DNA of 64,000 nt, taken from NCBI RefSeq assembly GCF_019112525.1, contig NZ_CP077800.1, positions 3,348,001 through 3,412,000 of the forward strand, in the 5' to 3' direction. Below the pieces are notes generated by a model. That model was given only the letters and a program-made list of their open reading frames with translations. It had not been told where the DNA came from and searched no databases. Origin of the DNA: Modestobacter sp. L9-4 (GTDB lineage: Bacteria; Actinomycetota; Actinomycetes; Mycobacteriales; Geodermatophilaceae). Within the stretch, counting starts at the first letter, position 1; every line of letters starts with the position of its first letter. This document shows, piece after piece, positions 1 to 8,220 of this stretch. Made by a program: the position numbers and the translations under genes.

Positions 1-1916
1 GCCAGGTCGGTCGAGCGCAGCGCGGAGGAGGCGGCCTTGATACCGGCCAGCGGGGTGCGGAGGTCGTGGCTGACCGCGGCGAGCAGCGCGGTGCGCATGC
101 TGTTGCCGGCCGCCAGCCGGTCGACCTCGGCGGCCTGCGCGGCCAGCCGTCCCTGCTGCAGCGCGACGGCGGCCTGCTCGGCGAAGGCCACCAGCACCCG
201 CCGCTCGCTGGCGGGCAGGGTGCGCCCGCACAGCTGCAGGGTGAGGGCGTCGGTCACCTCGATCTCCTCGGGCTGCTCGCCGTCCGGGGCGCCGCAGGCG
301 CCCACGGTGCGGTCGCCGTCGGCGGTCTGCTCGACCATGGTCACCGAGCGCAGCCCGAACGCCTCGCGCACCTGCTCCAGCAGCGCGGGCAGCGCCCGGT
401 CACCGGCGAGCACCGAGCGGGAGAGCGAGGCCAGCAGCGCCGTCTCGGCGGCGGCGCGGGCCGCGGCGGTGGCCCGCCGGGCCGAGCGGTCGACGACGGT
501 GGCCACCGCGACCGCCACGACCAGGTAGCCGGCCAGCGCCACGATGTCGTCGAGCCGGCCGATGGTGAACCGGTGCGTGGGCTGGGTGAAGAACCAGTTC
601 TCGGCCAGCCCGCCGACGACCGCGGCCAGCACCGCCGGCAGCAGCCCGCCGACCAGCGCGACGGTGACGACGAGCAGCAGGAAGACCAGCAGCACGCTGG
701 CCAGTGAGATGGCGGACCCGGCGGCGAGGCAGAGGGCGGTCACCGCCGGGACGCCGGCCAGCGCCAGCACGGCACCGGCCCAGCGGCGGCGGGCGGTGAG
801 CGCGCCGGTCAGCGGTGGCAGCCGCCAGCCGCGGGAGCCGGCGGCGGAGTGGGTGACGATGTGCACGTCGATCTCACCGGAGGCGGCGATCACCTCACCG
901 CCGATCCCGCCGCGCAGTGCGCGCGCCCAGCGGGAGCGCCGGCTGGTGCCGACGACGAGCTGGGTGGCGTCGACGCCGCGGGCGAAGTCGAGCAGCGTCG
1001 CCGCCACGTGGTCGCCGACCACCTGGTGGTAGCTGCCGCCGAGGCTCTCGACCAGCGCCCGCTGGGCCTGCAGCGACTCGGGGGAGGCACCGGCAAGGCC
1101 GTCGGAGCTCAGGACGTGGACGGCGAACAGCGCGCCGGTGCCCGAGCGACGGGCGACCCGGGCGGCGCGGCGGATCAGCGTCTCGCCCTCGGGCCCCCCG
1201 GTCAGCGCCACGACGACCCGCTCGCGGGCCTCCCAGACGTGGTCGATGTCGTGCTCGCTGCGGTAGCGCCGCAGCCCCTCGTCGACCCGGTCGGCCAGCC
1301 ACAGCAGCGCCAGCTCCCGCAGCGCGGTGAGGTTGCCGACCCGGAAGTAGTTGCCCATGGCGGCGTCCACCCGCTCGGCCGGGTAGACGTTGCCGTGCGC
1401 CATCCGCCGCCGCAGCGACTCCGGCGACATGTCCACCAGCTCGACCTGGTCGGCCCGGCGCACCACCTCGTCGGGCACGGTCTCCTGCTGGACGACGCCG
1501 GTGATCTGCGCGACGACGTCGGTCAGGCTCTCCAGGTGCTGCACGTTGACGGTGCTCAGCACGCTGATGCCGGCGGCGAGCAGCTCCTCGACGTCCTGCC
1601 AGCGCTTGGCGTTGCGTGAGCCGGGGGCGTTGGTGTGCGCCAGCTCGTCGATGAATACCAGGTCCGGGCGGCGCGCCCGCACGCCGTCGACGTCCAGCTC
1701 GGTCAGGGTGACGCCGCGGTGGGTCACCTCCGCGCGAGGGACGACCTCCAGGCCCTGCACCTGCGCGAGCGTGCGCGGCCGGCCGTGGGTCTCCACCAGC
1801 CCGATGACGACGTCCTCGCCGCGGTCCCGCCGGCGGGCGGCCTCACCGAGGGCGGCGAAGGTCTTCCCGACGCCGGGGGCGGCGCCCAGGTAGATGCGCA
1901 GGGTGCCGCGGGCCAT
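1..1916 (-). CDS. kdpD: KdpD sensor histidine kinase (C-terminus beyond window)
   Basis: KdpD senses K+ limitation and turgor at the membrane and phosphorylates KdpE, which switches on kdpFABC. The ATG at 1914-1916 opens a KdpD N-terminal domain with the Walker-type motif GAAPGVGKT at residues 10-18. A universal-stress-like domain follows (ATQLVVGTSRRSRW, around residue 300), then membrane segments and a GAF-like region. The HisKA box SHDLRTPLAG is at the window edge, with the phospho-accepting His at about residue 617. The ATPase domain and stop lie outside the window, so about 638 codons of an expected 850-900 are visible. A KdpE-like direct repeat lies 44 bases upstream of the start. kdpE is not visible and is probably the next gene to the left. 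Confidence 0.95.
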   Translation of the reverse strand, partial: MARGTLRIYLGAAPGVGKTFAALGEAARRRDRGEDVVIGLVETHGRPRTLAQVQGLEVVPRAEVTHRGVTLTELDVDGVRARRPDLVFIDELAHTNAPGSRNAKRWQDVEELLAAGISVLSTVNVQHLESLTDVVAQITGVVQQETVPDEVVRRADQVELVDMSPESLRRRMAHGNVYPAERVDAAMGNYFRVGNLTALRELALLWLADRVDEGLRRYRSEHDIDHVWEARERVVVALTGGPEGETLIRRAARVARRSGTGALFAVHVLSSDGLAGASPESLQAQRALVESLGGSYHQVVGDHVAATLLDFARGVDATQLVVGTSRRSRWARALRGGIGGEVIAASGEIDVHIVTHSAAGSRGWRLPPLTGALTARRRWAGAVLALAGVPAVTALCLAAGSAISLASVLLVFLLLVVTVALVGGLLPAVLAAVVGGLAENWFFTQPTHRFTIGRLDDIVALAGYLVVAVAVATVVDRSARRATAAARAAAETALLASLSRSVLAGDRALPALLEQVREAFGLRSVTMVEQTADGDRTVGACGAPDGEQPEEIEVTDALTLQLCGRTLPASERRVLVAFAEQAAVALQQGRLAAQAAEVDRLAAGNSMRTALLAAVSHDLRTPLAGIKAASSALRSTDL

Positions 1917-1959
1917 GCCCCCATGATCGTCGCGTCCGGCGCGGAGGTGGTGGCGCCGG

Positions 1960-1980
1960 GCGTCAGGAACGCGTCAAGAC
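1960..1980. promoter_or_regulatory. KdpE-like direct repeat upstream of kdpD
   Basis: GCGTCAGGAAC and GCGTCAAGAC stand head to tail with an 11-base period. This spacing is typical of OmpR/PhoB-family response regulators such as KdpE. The site is 44 bases upstream of the kdpD ATG and overlaps the stop codon of the preceding 43-aa gene. It differs by a single base over 19 positions from the site at 2428-2447. Relative to kdpD the repeat points away from the gene. Assignment to KdpE is inference from co-occurrence with kdp genes. Confidence 0.55.
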
Positions 1981-2105
1981 CACCCGGACGAGCTGGGGTC
2001 CTGCTGCTGCCGGGGCTCGTTCGCCCGGTACACCCACTCGATGCCGTGGGCCAGGGCCCAGCCGGTGAGCAGGAAGCCGGTCAGCTCCAGCACGCCGGCC
2101 GTCAC
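1974..2105 (-). CDS. small hypothetical protein with one hydrophobic helix (43 aa)
   Basis: This small protein has no family I recognise. It starts with GTG at 2103-2105, which overlaps the TGA of the upstream gene as GTGA, so the two are probably translationally coupled. The middle (GVLELTGFLLTGWALAHGIE) is hydrophobic enough to be one membrane-associated helix. The tail is polar and rich in Gln and Ser. Its stop codon lies within the KdpE-like repeat in front of kdpD, so it could be read through into kdpD. The overlap with a partner gene and a KdpE-like site upstream of the pair support a real gene; expression is unproven. Confidence 0.55.
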   Translation of the reverse strand: MTAGVLELTGFLLTGWALAHGIEWVYRANEPRQQQDPSSSGWS

Positions 2106-2389
2106 GCCTCCGCCACCTCGCGGACCAGCGCGTCGCACGCGGGGCAGCGGTCGGTGTCGGCCGTCGTCCAGGCCAGCCCGGTGACCGCCACGAACGCGCC
2201 GCACAGCGCCAGCTCCGGCTCGCCGTCCAGCTCCTCGGCGCAGCGGTGCACCTCGACCGCGTGGTGCAGCGGGCGCGGCTGGTCGCGCCGCCAGCGGGCC
2301 GGCCAGGTGGCGCGGCAGACACCCACCACGACCGGGCAGGCGGCGAGGGTGGACGTGCGGGGGAGCGGGCGGGCGGCGGTCGTGGTCAC
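2102..2389 (-). CDS. small cysteine-containing hypothetical protein (95 aa)
   Basis: I do not recognise a family. The GTG at 2387-2389 is preceded by AGCAGG. Residues 1-35 are basic. The C-terminal part carries several Cys and His residues (LHHAVEVHRC, then ALCG, then DRCPACDALVREV), so a small zinc-binding fold is possible. It overlaps the 43-aa gene downstream by four bases. A triple GCGTCA repeat resembling the kdp promoter sites lies about 40-80 bases upstream, so it may be induced with the kdp genes. The neighbouring AraC gene is divergent, with two large hairpins in the shared intergenic region. Confidence 0.6.
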   Translation of the reverse strand: MTTTAARPLPRTSTLAACPVVVGVCRATWPARWRRDQPRPLHHAVEVHRCAEELDGEPELALCGAFVAVTGLAWTTADTDRCPACDALVREVAEA

Positions 2390-2427
2390 CTGCTCAGCGT
2401 CGCCCCGCCGGCGGGGCGGGCCCAGGG

Positions 2428-2468
2428 CCTTGACGCGGTCCTGACGCACCCGGCGCCGTCCTTGACGC
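2428..2468 (-). promoter_or_regulatory. KdpE-like repeat, three half-sites
   Basis: Read on the minus strand, GCGTCAGGACC (2447-2437) is followed by GCGTCAAGG (2436-2428). A third copy, GCGTCAAGGAC, lies upstream at 2468-2458. The spacings of 11 and 21 bases keep all three on one face of the helix. The array faces the small gene that starts at 2389. The first two copies match the site in front of kdpD at 18 of 19 positions. Binding by KdpE is inferred. Confidence 0.55.
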
Positions 2469-2488
2469 CCCACGTACGGGGTGCGCGG

Positions 2489-2529
2489 CAGTCGTGCTCT
2501 GCTGCCAGGACGGCAGCAGAGCACGACTG
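2489..2529. repeat. perfect 18-bp inverted repeat (hairpin 1)
   Basis: CAGTCGTGCTCTGCTGCC (2489-2506) is perfectly complementary to 2512-2529, with a five-base loop. It lies between two divergent genes, so it cannot be their terminator. It is related in sequence to hairpin 2 just downstream. Confidence 0.85.
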
Positions 2530-2546
2530 GCGGCGGGGGAGTGTCC

Positions 2547-2596
2547 GCCGCAGCTCGTGGCCTGCTCGCCACGGTGAGCGGAGCACGAGCTGCGGC
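2547..2596. repeat. long imperfect inverted repeat (hairpin 2)
   Basis: Outer arms GCCGCAGCTCGTG (2547-2559) and its exact complement (2584-2596) enclose a further stem (CCTGCTCGC against GTGAGCGG with wobble pairs) and a short loop. The whole forms a stem of about 20 bp with one internal mismatch. The half-arms resemble those of hairpin 1 (CAG-TCGTG-CTGC pattern), suggesting two diverged copies of one element. It ends 24 bases before the GTG of the AraC gene and may affect its leader. Confidence 0.75.
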
Positions 2597-2620
2597 CGGG
2601 AGGGCTGTCATGATCCGGCG

Positions 2621-3052
2621 GTGAGCCGGGCGAGCGAGGACTCCAACCGGCGGATGCTGCGCGCCCGCGACGCGATGGACCGCAGCTACGCCGAGCCGCT
2701 CGACACCGCCGCGCTGGCCGCGATCGCCTGCGTCTCGGAGGCCCACTTCATCCGCACGTTCAAGGCGACGTTCGGGGAGACCCCGCACCGCTACCTGCAG
2801 CGCCGCCGCGTCGAGCGGGCGATGGTGCTGCTGCGGAGCAGCGAGGAGTCCGTCACCGACATCTGCATGGCCGTCGGGTTCTCCAGCCTGGGCACCTTCA
2901 GCCGGGTGTTCGCCGCGGTCGTGGGGGAGCCGCCGAGCGTGTACCGCCGCCGCGGCCCGCTGGCCCCGGTGCCCAGCTGCTTCGGCATGCGCTGGCTGCG
3001 GCCGGCGGAGACCGCAGTTCCGGAGAAGCCGACGGGGGCCGTGCGGCCCTAG
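2621..3052 (+). CDS. AraC-family transcriptional regulator, DNA-binding domain only (143 aa)
   Basis: This protein consists almost entirely of an AraC/XylS double helix-turn-helix, residues about 8-110. The first HTH is around LDTAALAAIACVSEAHFIRTF and the second around VTDICMAVGFSSLGTFSRVF, followed by the usual P-x-x-YRRR end. It has no sensing domain, so it resembles short AraC proteins. The start chosen is GTG at 2621, after GGGAGGG about 16 bases upstream; this spacing is long, so the start is less certain. The VOC gene follows after 10 bases, so the two probably form an operon in which the regulator controls or responds to the VOC enzyme. Confidence 0.85.
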   Translation: MSRASEDSNRRMLRARDAMDRSYAEPLDTAALAAIACVSEAHFIRTFKATFGETPHRYLQRRRVERAMVLLRSSEESVTDICMAVGFSSLGTFSRVFAAVVGEPPSVYRRRGPLAPVPSCFGMRWLRPAETAVPEKPTGAVRP

Positions 3053-3062
3053 CGTCGTCGGC

Positions 3063-3485
3063 ATGCTGAACACCATCTCGATCACCAGCCTGTACGTGCT
3101 CGACCAGGACGAGGCCCTCGACTTCTACGTCGGGAAGCTCGGCTTCGAGGTCCAGACCGACCAGCAGCTCGGGCCGATGCGCTTCCTGACCGTCGCGCTG
3201 CCCACCGACCCCGGCCACGCCGTCCTGCTGGAGCTGCCCGCGCCGCCCTCGGTCAGCCCCGAGGTCGCCGAGCAGGTGCGCGACGTCGTCTCCAAGGGCG
3301 CCGGCGGCGGGAACCTGTTCTTCACCACCGACGACGCCCACAAGACCCACGCCGAGCTGAAGGAGCGCGGCGTGGACGTCCCCGAGGAGCCGGTCGTGCA
3401 GCCCTACGGCATCGACTTCGGCCTGCGCGACCCGTTCGGCAACTCCGTCCGGGTCGCCCAGATGACGCCGCCGCCGTCGTCCTGA
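3063..3485 (+). CDS. VOC (glyoxalase/dioxygenase) superfamily protein (140 aa)
   Basis: A single vicinal-oxygen-chelate module of normal length (140 aa). It begins ITSLYVLDQDEALDFYVGKLGF, which is the classic first beta-alpha-beta unit, and ends YGIDFGLRDPFGNSVRVAQ, the conserved DPFGN turn near the last metal ligand. Such proteins act on glyoxals, aromatic diols, or antibiotics; the substrate cannot be told here. It starts at ATG 3063, ten bases after the AraC gene, implying co-transcription. The next gene is convergent. Confidence 0.9.
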   Translation: MLNTISITSLYVLDQDEALDFYVGKLGFEVQTDQQLGPMRFLTVALPTDPGHAVLLELPAPPSVSPEVAEQVRDVVSKGAGGGNLFFTTDDAHKTHAELKERGVDVPEEPVVQPYGIDFGLRDPFGNSVRVAQMTPPPSS

Positions 3486-3503
3486 CGGACGGCCCGGCCG
3501 CAC

Positions 3504-5450
3504 CTAGCCGACGTGCACGTGCGGACGGCGGGTGCGGTCGGGCTCGGCCTCGCGCAGCACCTCGCGGGTGACCGGGGCGACCTCGCCGGCGCCCAGCAGC
3601 AGGAAGCGGGCGAAGTTGGCGAACGGGTTGCCCTCGGTCCACTCGAAGTAGATGTGCGGCTTGACCCCGGTGAGGTCGCGGGCCTCCAGCAGCAGCGCGG
3701 CCAGCGCGTTGGGCACCGAGGAGCTCTGCACCCGCAGCACCCGGTACTGGCCGTGCACGACGTGCCCGTGCACCGACAGCGCGCCCTCGAAGTCCGAGGG
3801 GTCGGTGACCTCGACCTCGACGAACACGACGTCGCCGTCGGGCAGGTCGTGCTCCTTGGTGGTGGCCACGAGCTTGCTGCGGTACTCGTCCTCGTCGCCG
3901 AGGCCGGGCTCGTTGGCGATGAGCCGCAGCTTGCGCCGTGAGCAGTCGCGCAGGAACAGCTGCGCCTTCTCGTCGAACTCCACGTCGGTCACCCGCAGCT
4001 CGAAGGAGCGCGAGAGCCGGGAGGCGACGGAGACGGCGATGATGCCGGCGATGAACAGGCCGCCGATCTTCAGGCCGTCGGGCCGCTCGATCACGTTGGC
4101 GACGGTCGTGTACGCGAAGATCGCCGCGATCACGGCGAAGCCGATCGTCTTGTTGCGCTCCCCGGCCCGGCGGGCGGCCAGGGTGACGGCGACGGACGCC
4201 GAGGTGATGAGCACCAGCACGCCGGTGGCGTAGGCGCCGCCCTGGGCGTCGACGTCGGCGTCGAAGAGCCAGGTGACCACGAAGGCGATGGCGGTGAGCA
4301 CCAGCACCATCGGCCGGGTGGCCCGGGCCCAGCGCGGCGCCATGCCGTAGCGGGGCAGGTAGCGGGGGATGAGGTTGAGCATCCCGGCCATCGCCGAGGC
4401 GCCGGCGAACCACAGGATGCAGATGGTCGAGACGTCGTAGACCGTGCCGAAGGCGCTGCCCAGGTACTCGTGGGCGAGGTAGGCCAGTGCGCGGCCGTTG
4501 GCCTCGCCGCCGGGCTGGAACTCCTCCTGCGGGATCAGCAGCGTGGTGATGAAGCTGGTGGTCACCAGGTAGCCGCTCATGATCAGCGCGGCGGTGGTCA
4601 GCATCTTCTTGGTGCCGCGGATGCGCCCGGTGGGGCGGGCCTCGGTGTCGTCGGGGTCGCCCTGCACCAGCGGCATGACCGCGACGCCGGTCTCGAAGCC
4701 CGACAGCCCCAGCGCCAGCCGCGGGAAGACGATCAGCGCGACGCCGACCGCCATCAGCGGGTTGCTGTGCTGGGTGGTGAGCGCGGTGGTCCAGTCGCCG
4801 ATCACGCCGTCGGTGGTGGCCACGTGCCACAGCCCGACCCCGACGACGACGAGGTTGAGCACCAGGTAGACCGCCACCAGCCACACCGCGACGCCGATCG
4901 CCTCGCTGAACCCGCGCAGGAACACCGCGCCCAGCAGGGCGAGCAGGAACAGGGTGATCAGCACCCGGTGGTCGCCGGTGGACTCCGGCAGCGCCGGGTT
5001 CTCCGCGATGTGCGCGGTGGCGTCGGCCGCCGACAGCGTCATGGTGATCAGGAAGTCGGTGGCGGCGAAGCCGAGCAGCACCAGCACGAAGAGCTTGCCG
5101 CGCCAGAACGGCAGCAGCCGCTCGAGCATGGCGATCGAGCCCTCGCCGCGCGGGCTCTCCCGGGCGACCCGGCGGTACACCGGCAGCGCGCCGAGCAGGG
5201 TCAGCGCGACCAGCACCAGGGTGGCCAGCGGGGAGATGACGCCGGCGGCGAGCGCGGCGATGCCCGGCTGGTAGCCGAGGGTGGAGAAGTAGTCGACGCC
5301 GGTGAGGCACATGACCTTCCACCACGGCCGGCGGTGAGCGTCGTGCGCGGGAGCGGTGTGCGGGCCGGGGTGCTCGGCGCCGCGCTGGGCGGCGTCGTCC
5401 AGCAGCCAGTCGCGCACCGGTCGGCGGCTGTCCTGTGTCGCGGTGGCCAC
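3504..5450 (-). CDS. APC-superfamily permease with cytosolic C-terminal domain; candidate K+ importer
   Basis: A 648-aa membrane transporter of the amino acid-polyamine-cation superfamily. About 12 hydrophobic segments occupy residues 45-465 (first: [21 protein letters not shown]). A soluble region of about 180 residues follows ([18 protein letters not shown] onwards). Size and layout resemble the KimA/KUP-like branch, whose C-terminal domain is cytosolic. GTG start at 5450 is preceded by GAGGAG. A KdpE-like direct repeat at 5534-5554 lies 84 bases upstream, so the promoter belongs with the kdp genes. K+ as substrate is an inference from that site and position; an amino acid permease is the alternative. 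Confidence 0.75.
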   Translation of the reverse strand: MATATQDSRRPVRDWLLDDAAQRGAEHPGPHTAPAHDAHRRPWWKVMCLTGVDYFSTLGYQPGIAALAAGVISPLATLVLVALTLLGALPVYRRVARESPRGEGSIAMLERLLPFWRGKLFVLVLLGFAATDFLITMTLSAADATAHIAENPALPESTGDHRVLITLFLLALLGAVFLRGFSEAIGVAVWLVAVYLVLNLVVVGVGLWHVATTDGVIGDWTTALTTQHSNPLMAVGVALIVFPRLALGLSGFETGVAVMPLVQGDPDDTEARPTGRIRGTKKMLTTAALIMSGYLVTTSFITTLLIPQEEFQPGGEANGRALAYLAHEYLGSAFGTVYDVSTICILWFAGASAMAGMLNLIPRYLPRYGMAPRWARATRPMVLVLTAIAFVVTWLFDADVDAQGGAYATGVLVLITSASVAVTLAARRAGERNKTIGFAVIAAIFAYTTVANVIERPDGLKIGGLFIAGIIAVSVASRLSRSFELRVTDVEFDEKAQLFLRDCSRRKLRLIANEPGLGDEDEYRSKLVATTKEHDLPDGDVVFVEVEVTDPSDFEGALSVHGHVVHGQYRVLRVQSSSVPNALAALLLEARDLTGVKPHIYFEWTEGNPFANFARFLLLGAGEVAPVTREVLREAEPDRTRRPHVHVG

Positions 5451-5533
5451 GCCTGCTCCTCGTCAGCGGCCCGGCTGCTCCGGGCACCGCTCACCGACGC
5501 TAGGGGCCCGACGGGTGCCGGCAGGGGAGGACC

Positions 5534-5554
5534 GCGTCAAGATCCCGTCAAGGT
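5534..5554. promoter_or_regulatory. KdpE-like direct repeat upstream of the APC permease
   Basis: GCGTCAAGATC and CCGTCAAGGT in tandem with an 11-base period match the repeats at kdpD and kdpF. The site overlaps the stop codon of the DedA-like gene and sits 84 bases before the permease start. It has the same orientation relative to its gene as the kdpD site. Confidence 0.55.
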
Positions 5555-6172
5555 CTCCGCGTGGGTGTGGTGGTGCCGCCTGACCGATCGCACGAGGACC
5601 ACGACGAACAGGACGCCGACGACGACGGCCGCGACCCAGCCCGCTCCGGTCGCCACCCGCTCCCCGAGGACCCGGGCCAGCAGGATGACGGTGGTGGCCC
5701 AGGCCGTGCCGCTGACCACGATCACCGGACCGGCCAGCCGCAGCGGCACCCCCGCCCCACCGGCGACCCGGGGGGTGAGGGTGCGGGTGACCGCGACCCA
5801 GTGCGACCCGGCCATCACGGCCGCCGCGCCCACGGGGCCCTGGTGGGTCAGCCAGCTGCGGGCGGTGCGCACCACGGGCTCGACCCGGGCGCGCAGCCGG
5901 CGGTGCGAGCCCGGGTCGAGAGCCCGCCGGCCGTGGCCCCGGCGCCAGCCGGTCAGCGCCCCACTGACGCTGGCCGTGGCGGCCACCGCGATGGGCACCG
6001 CCGGGTGCCAGCCGGAGGCGGCGGACCACAGCCCGAGCACCACCAGCGTCGTCGTCCCGGGCATCAGCAGCCCGACCAGCAGGCTGCTCTCCACCGCCAG
6101 CACGACGGCCGCGACGCCGAGCACCACGACGGCCGGCCAGTCGCCGACGTGGTCCAGGACAGCGCGGAGCAT
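5537..6172 (-). CDS. DedA/SNARE-associated (VTT) family membrane protein (211 aa)
   Basis: A small integral membrane protein of the DedA type, a family tied to undecaprenyl-phosphate or phospholipid flipping and proton-motive-force homeostasis. Residues about 15-65 and 115-205 are hydrophobic, with the family-typical re-entrant stretch around SSLLVGLLMPGTTTLV and an Arg-Pro-containing loop (HWVAVTRTLTPRVAGGAGVP). It starts at ATG 6172 and is divergent from the kdp operon; the 226-base gap holds two KdpE-like repeats that could serve both sides. Its stop overlaps the repeat in front of the APC permease. Substrate is unknown. Confidence 0.8.
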   Translation of the reverse strand: MLRAVLDHVGDWPAVVVLGVAAVVLAVESSLLVGLLMPGTTTLVVLGLWSAASGWHPAVPIAVAATASVSGALTGWRRGHGRRALDPGSHRRLRARVEPVVRTARSWLTHQGPVGAAAVMAGSHWVAVTRTLTPRVAGGAGVPLRLAGPVIVVSGTAWATTVILLARVLGERVATGAGWVAAVVVGVLFVVVLVRSVRRHHHTHAETLTGS

Positions 6173-6250
6173 GCCCCGACCCTTCCCCGATCACGGCCGG
6201 CGAACCAGGCCCTGCCGGTCCTGTGAGCGGGGGCACACGGTCGGCGTCCG

Positions 6251-6271
6251 GCGTCAGGGCGGCGTCAAGGA
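6251..6271 (+). promoter_or_regulatory. KdpE-like direct repeat A upstream of kdpF
   Basis: GCGTCAGGGCG followed directly by GCGTCAAGGA, an 11-base period, on the kdp coding strand. It is the distal of two such sites in the kdp promoter region. Confidence 0.6.
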
Positions 6272-6283
6272 CGCCGTCCGCCC

Positions 6284-6304
6284 GCGTCAGGGAACCGTCA
6301 AGAC
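6284..6304 (+). promoter_or_regulatory. KdpE-like direct repeat B upstream of kdpF
   Basis: GCGTCAGGGAA followed directly by CCGTCAAGAC, an 11-base period. It starts 33 bases after site A, three helical turns, so both lie on one DNA face. The first kdp reading frame starts 95 bases downstream. Tandem OmpR-type sites are expected at a strongly inducible promoter. Confidence 0.6.
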
Positions 6305-6398
6305 CGGGTGCAGGGCGCTCGAGCGCTCCTAGCGTCGCCGGCTGCGAGGTGGACGACGACGGGTCGTCCGCGCTGATGCGGATGAAGGTGCTCACGAC

Positions 6399-6482
6399 GT
6401 GACCGACGTGGTCTACGTGCTCCTCACGCTGGCGGTCTTCGGGCTGCTGGCGCTGGCTGTGCGCGGGGTGGAGAAGCTGTGA
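6399..6482 (+). CDS. 27-aa single-helix membrane peptide preceding kdpF
   Basis: The GTG at 6399 opens a frame of 27 codons: [14 protein letters not shown], a hydrophobic core, then a basic/acidic end RGVEKL. It overlaps the kdpF start by four bases (GTGA), so the two are translationally coupled. I believe similar peptides precede kdpF in other actinobacteria, but I cannot verify this here. The likely role is as an extra small membrane subunit or stabiliser of the Kdp complex. The overlap, codon quality and single-helix design argue against chance. Confidence 0.7.
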   Translation: MTDVVYVLLTLAVFGLLALAVRGVEKL

Positions 6483-6559
6483 CCTGGGTCGGACTCGCGG
6501 TCGCGGCGGCGCTGGTGCTCTACCTGCTCGCGTCGCTGCTGTTCCCGGAGCGGTTCTGA
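6479..6559 (+). CDS. kdpF: KdpF small subunit of the K+-transporting ATPase
   Basis: A 26-codon gene, [20 protein letters not shown] then LFPERF. The single transmembrane helix and the L-x-PE-R-F end are the usual signature of KdpF, which stabilises the KdpFABC complex. It starts with GTG inside the end of the preceding peptide gene and its TGA overlaps the kdpA ATG (ATGA). This makes a fully coupled array of five genes. Confidence 0.93.
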   Translation: MTWVGLAVAAALVLYLLASLLFPERF

Positions 6560-8220
6560 TGAGCGCCACCGCAGCCGGCTGGCTGCAGGTCCTCCTGCTG
6601 GTGGTGGCGCTGGTCGTCGTCCACCGGCCGCTGGGCGACTGGATGGCGAAGGTGTTCACCAGCCCGCGGCACGGCCGGGTGGAGAAGGTGGTCTACCGGG
6701 CGGTCGGCGTGGACGCCGACACCGAGCAGCGCTGGCCCACCTACCTGCGCAGCGTGCTGGCGTTCTCGCTGGTGTCGGTGCTCTTCCTCTACCTGCTCCA
6801 GCGGCTGCAGTCGGTGCTGCCGTGGAGCAACGACATGGCGCCGGTCGAGTCCGGCTCGGCGTGGAACACCGCGGTCAGCTTCGTGACCAACACGAACTGG
6901 CAGGGCTACTCGGGTGAGTCGACGATGGGCCACCTGGTCCAGATGGCCGGCCTCGCGGTGCAGAACTTCGTCTCGGCCGCGGTGGGTCTGGCCGTGGCGG
7001 TGGCGCTGGTGCGCGGGTTCGCCCGCACCCGCACCGACCGGCTGGGCAACTTCTGGGTCGACCTGACCCGCGCGGTCACCCGCATCCTGCTGCCGCTGTC
7101 GGTGCTGGCGGCGATCGTGCTGGTGCTCGGCGGCCTGGTGCAGAACCTCTCGGCCGGCACCGACGCGACCACGCTGTCGGGTGCGAGCCAGTTCATCCCC
7201 GGCGGGCCGGTGGCCTCCCAGGAGGCGATCAAGCAGCTGGGCACCAACGGCGGCGGCTTCTACAACGCCAACTCCGCGCACCCCTTCGAGGGCCCCAGCG
7301 CCTGGACGTCGCTGTTCGAGGTCTTCCTCATGCTGGTCATCCCCTTCTCCCTGCCGCGCACGTTCGGCCGGATGGTGGGGGACAAGCGGCAGGGTCTGGC
7401 GATCGTCGCCGTCATGGCCACGCTGGCCTCGGCGTCGCTGGCGCTGAACAGCTGGGCGCAGGCCCGCGCCGGCGGTGCTGCACTGCAGCTGGCGGGGGCG
7501 GCGACCGAGGGCCAGGAGGTGCGCTTCGGCGGACCCCTGTCGGCACTGTTCGGGACGGCGACCACGCTCACCTCGACCGGCGCGGTCAACTCGCTGCACG
7601 ACAGCTACACGCCGGCCGGCGGGCTGCTGACGATGTTCAACATGATGCTGGGCGAGGTCGCGCCCGGCGGTGTCGGCTCGGGCCTCTACGGGATGCTCGT
7701 GCTCGCCGTCATCGCCGTCTTCGTCGCCGGGCTGATGGTCGGACGCACCCCGGAGTACCTGGGCAAGAAGCTCGGACGCCGGGAGATGACCCTGGCCTCC
7801 CTCTACGTGCTCACCACCCCGGCGATCGTGCTGATCGGCACCGCGGTCGCCATGGCCACCGACGCCGGCCGCAGCTCGATGCTCAACGACGGCCCGCACG
7901 GCCTGAGCGAGGTGCTCTACGCGTTCACCTCGGCCGGCAACAACAACGGCTCGGCGTTCGCCGGGCTGAGCGCGAACACGCCGTTCTACAACACCGCCCT
8001 CGGGTTGGCGATGGCCTTCGGCCGGTTCATCCCGATCGTGCTGGTGCTCGCGCTGGCCGGCCGGCTCGCCCAGCAGGGCCGGACGCCGGCCACCGCCGGG
8101 ACCCTGCCCACCCACCAGGTGCTGTTCGTCGGGCTGCTGTCCGCCGTTGTCCTGGTCGTCGTCGGGCTCACGTACTTCCCCGTTCTCTCCCTCGGACCCA
8201 TCGCAGAAGGACTGTCATGA
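6559..8220 (+). CDS. kdpA: KdpA potassium-binding channel subunit
   Basis: KdpA is the K+-selective, channel-like subunit of the high-affinity KdpFABC pump. This copy has 553 residues, the usual length. Superfamily selectivity-filter loops are visible, for example [11 protein letters not shown] near residue 112, [18 protein letters not shown] near residues 226-243 and [12 protein letters not shown] near residue 460. Around ten membrane segments span the rest. It overlaps kdpF by one base and kdpB by four. Confidence 0.97.
   Translation: MSATAAGWLQVLLLVVALVVVHRPLGDWMAKVFTSPRHGRVEKVVYRAVGVDADTEQRWPTYLRSVLAFSLVSVLFLYLLQRLQSVLPWSNDMAPVESGSAWNTAVSFVTNTNWQGYSGESTMGHLVQMAGLAVQNFVSAAVGLAVAVALVRGFARTRTDRLGNFWVDLTRAVTRILLPLSVLAAIVLVLGGLVQNLSAGTDATTLSGASQFIPGGPVASQEAIKQLGTNGGGFYNANSAHPFEGPSAWTSLFEVFLMLVIPFSLPRTFGRMVGDKRQGLAIVAVMATLASASLALNSWAQARAGGAALQLAGAATEGQEVRFGGPLSALFGTATTLTSTGAVNSLHDSYTPAGGLLTMFNMMLGEVAPGGVGSGLYGMLVLAVIAVFVAGLMVGRTPEYLGKKLGRREMTLASLYVLTTPAIVLIGTAVAMATDAGRSSMLNDGPHGLSEVLYAFTSAGNNNGSAFAGLSANTPFYNTALGLAMAFGRFIPIVLVLALAGRLAQQGRTPATAGTLPTHQVLFVGLLSAVVLVVVGLTYFPVLSLGPIAEGLS

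Noticed and set aside
4470-6332. Long plus-strand frames opposite the APC and DedA genes, and similar ones opposite kdpA, purT and others
   Set aside because: They mirror the codon structure of genuine genes on the other strand and contain only low-complexity His/Gln/Arg/Asp-rich translations.
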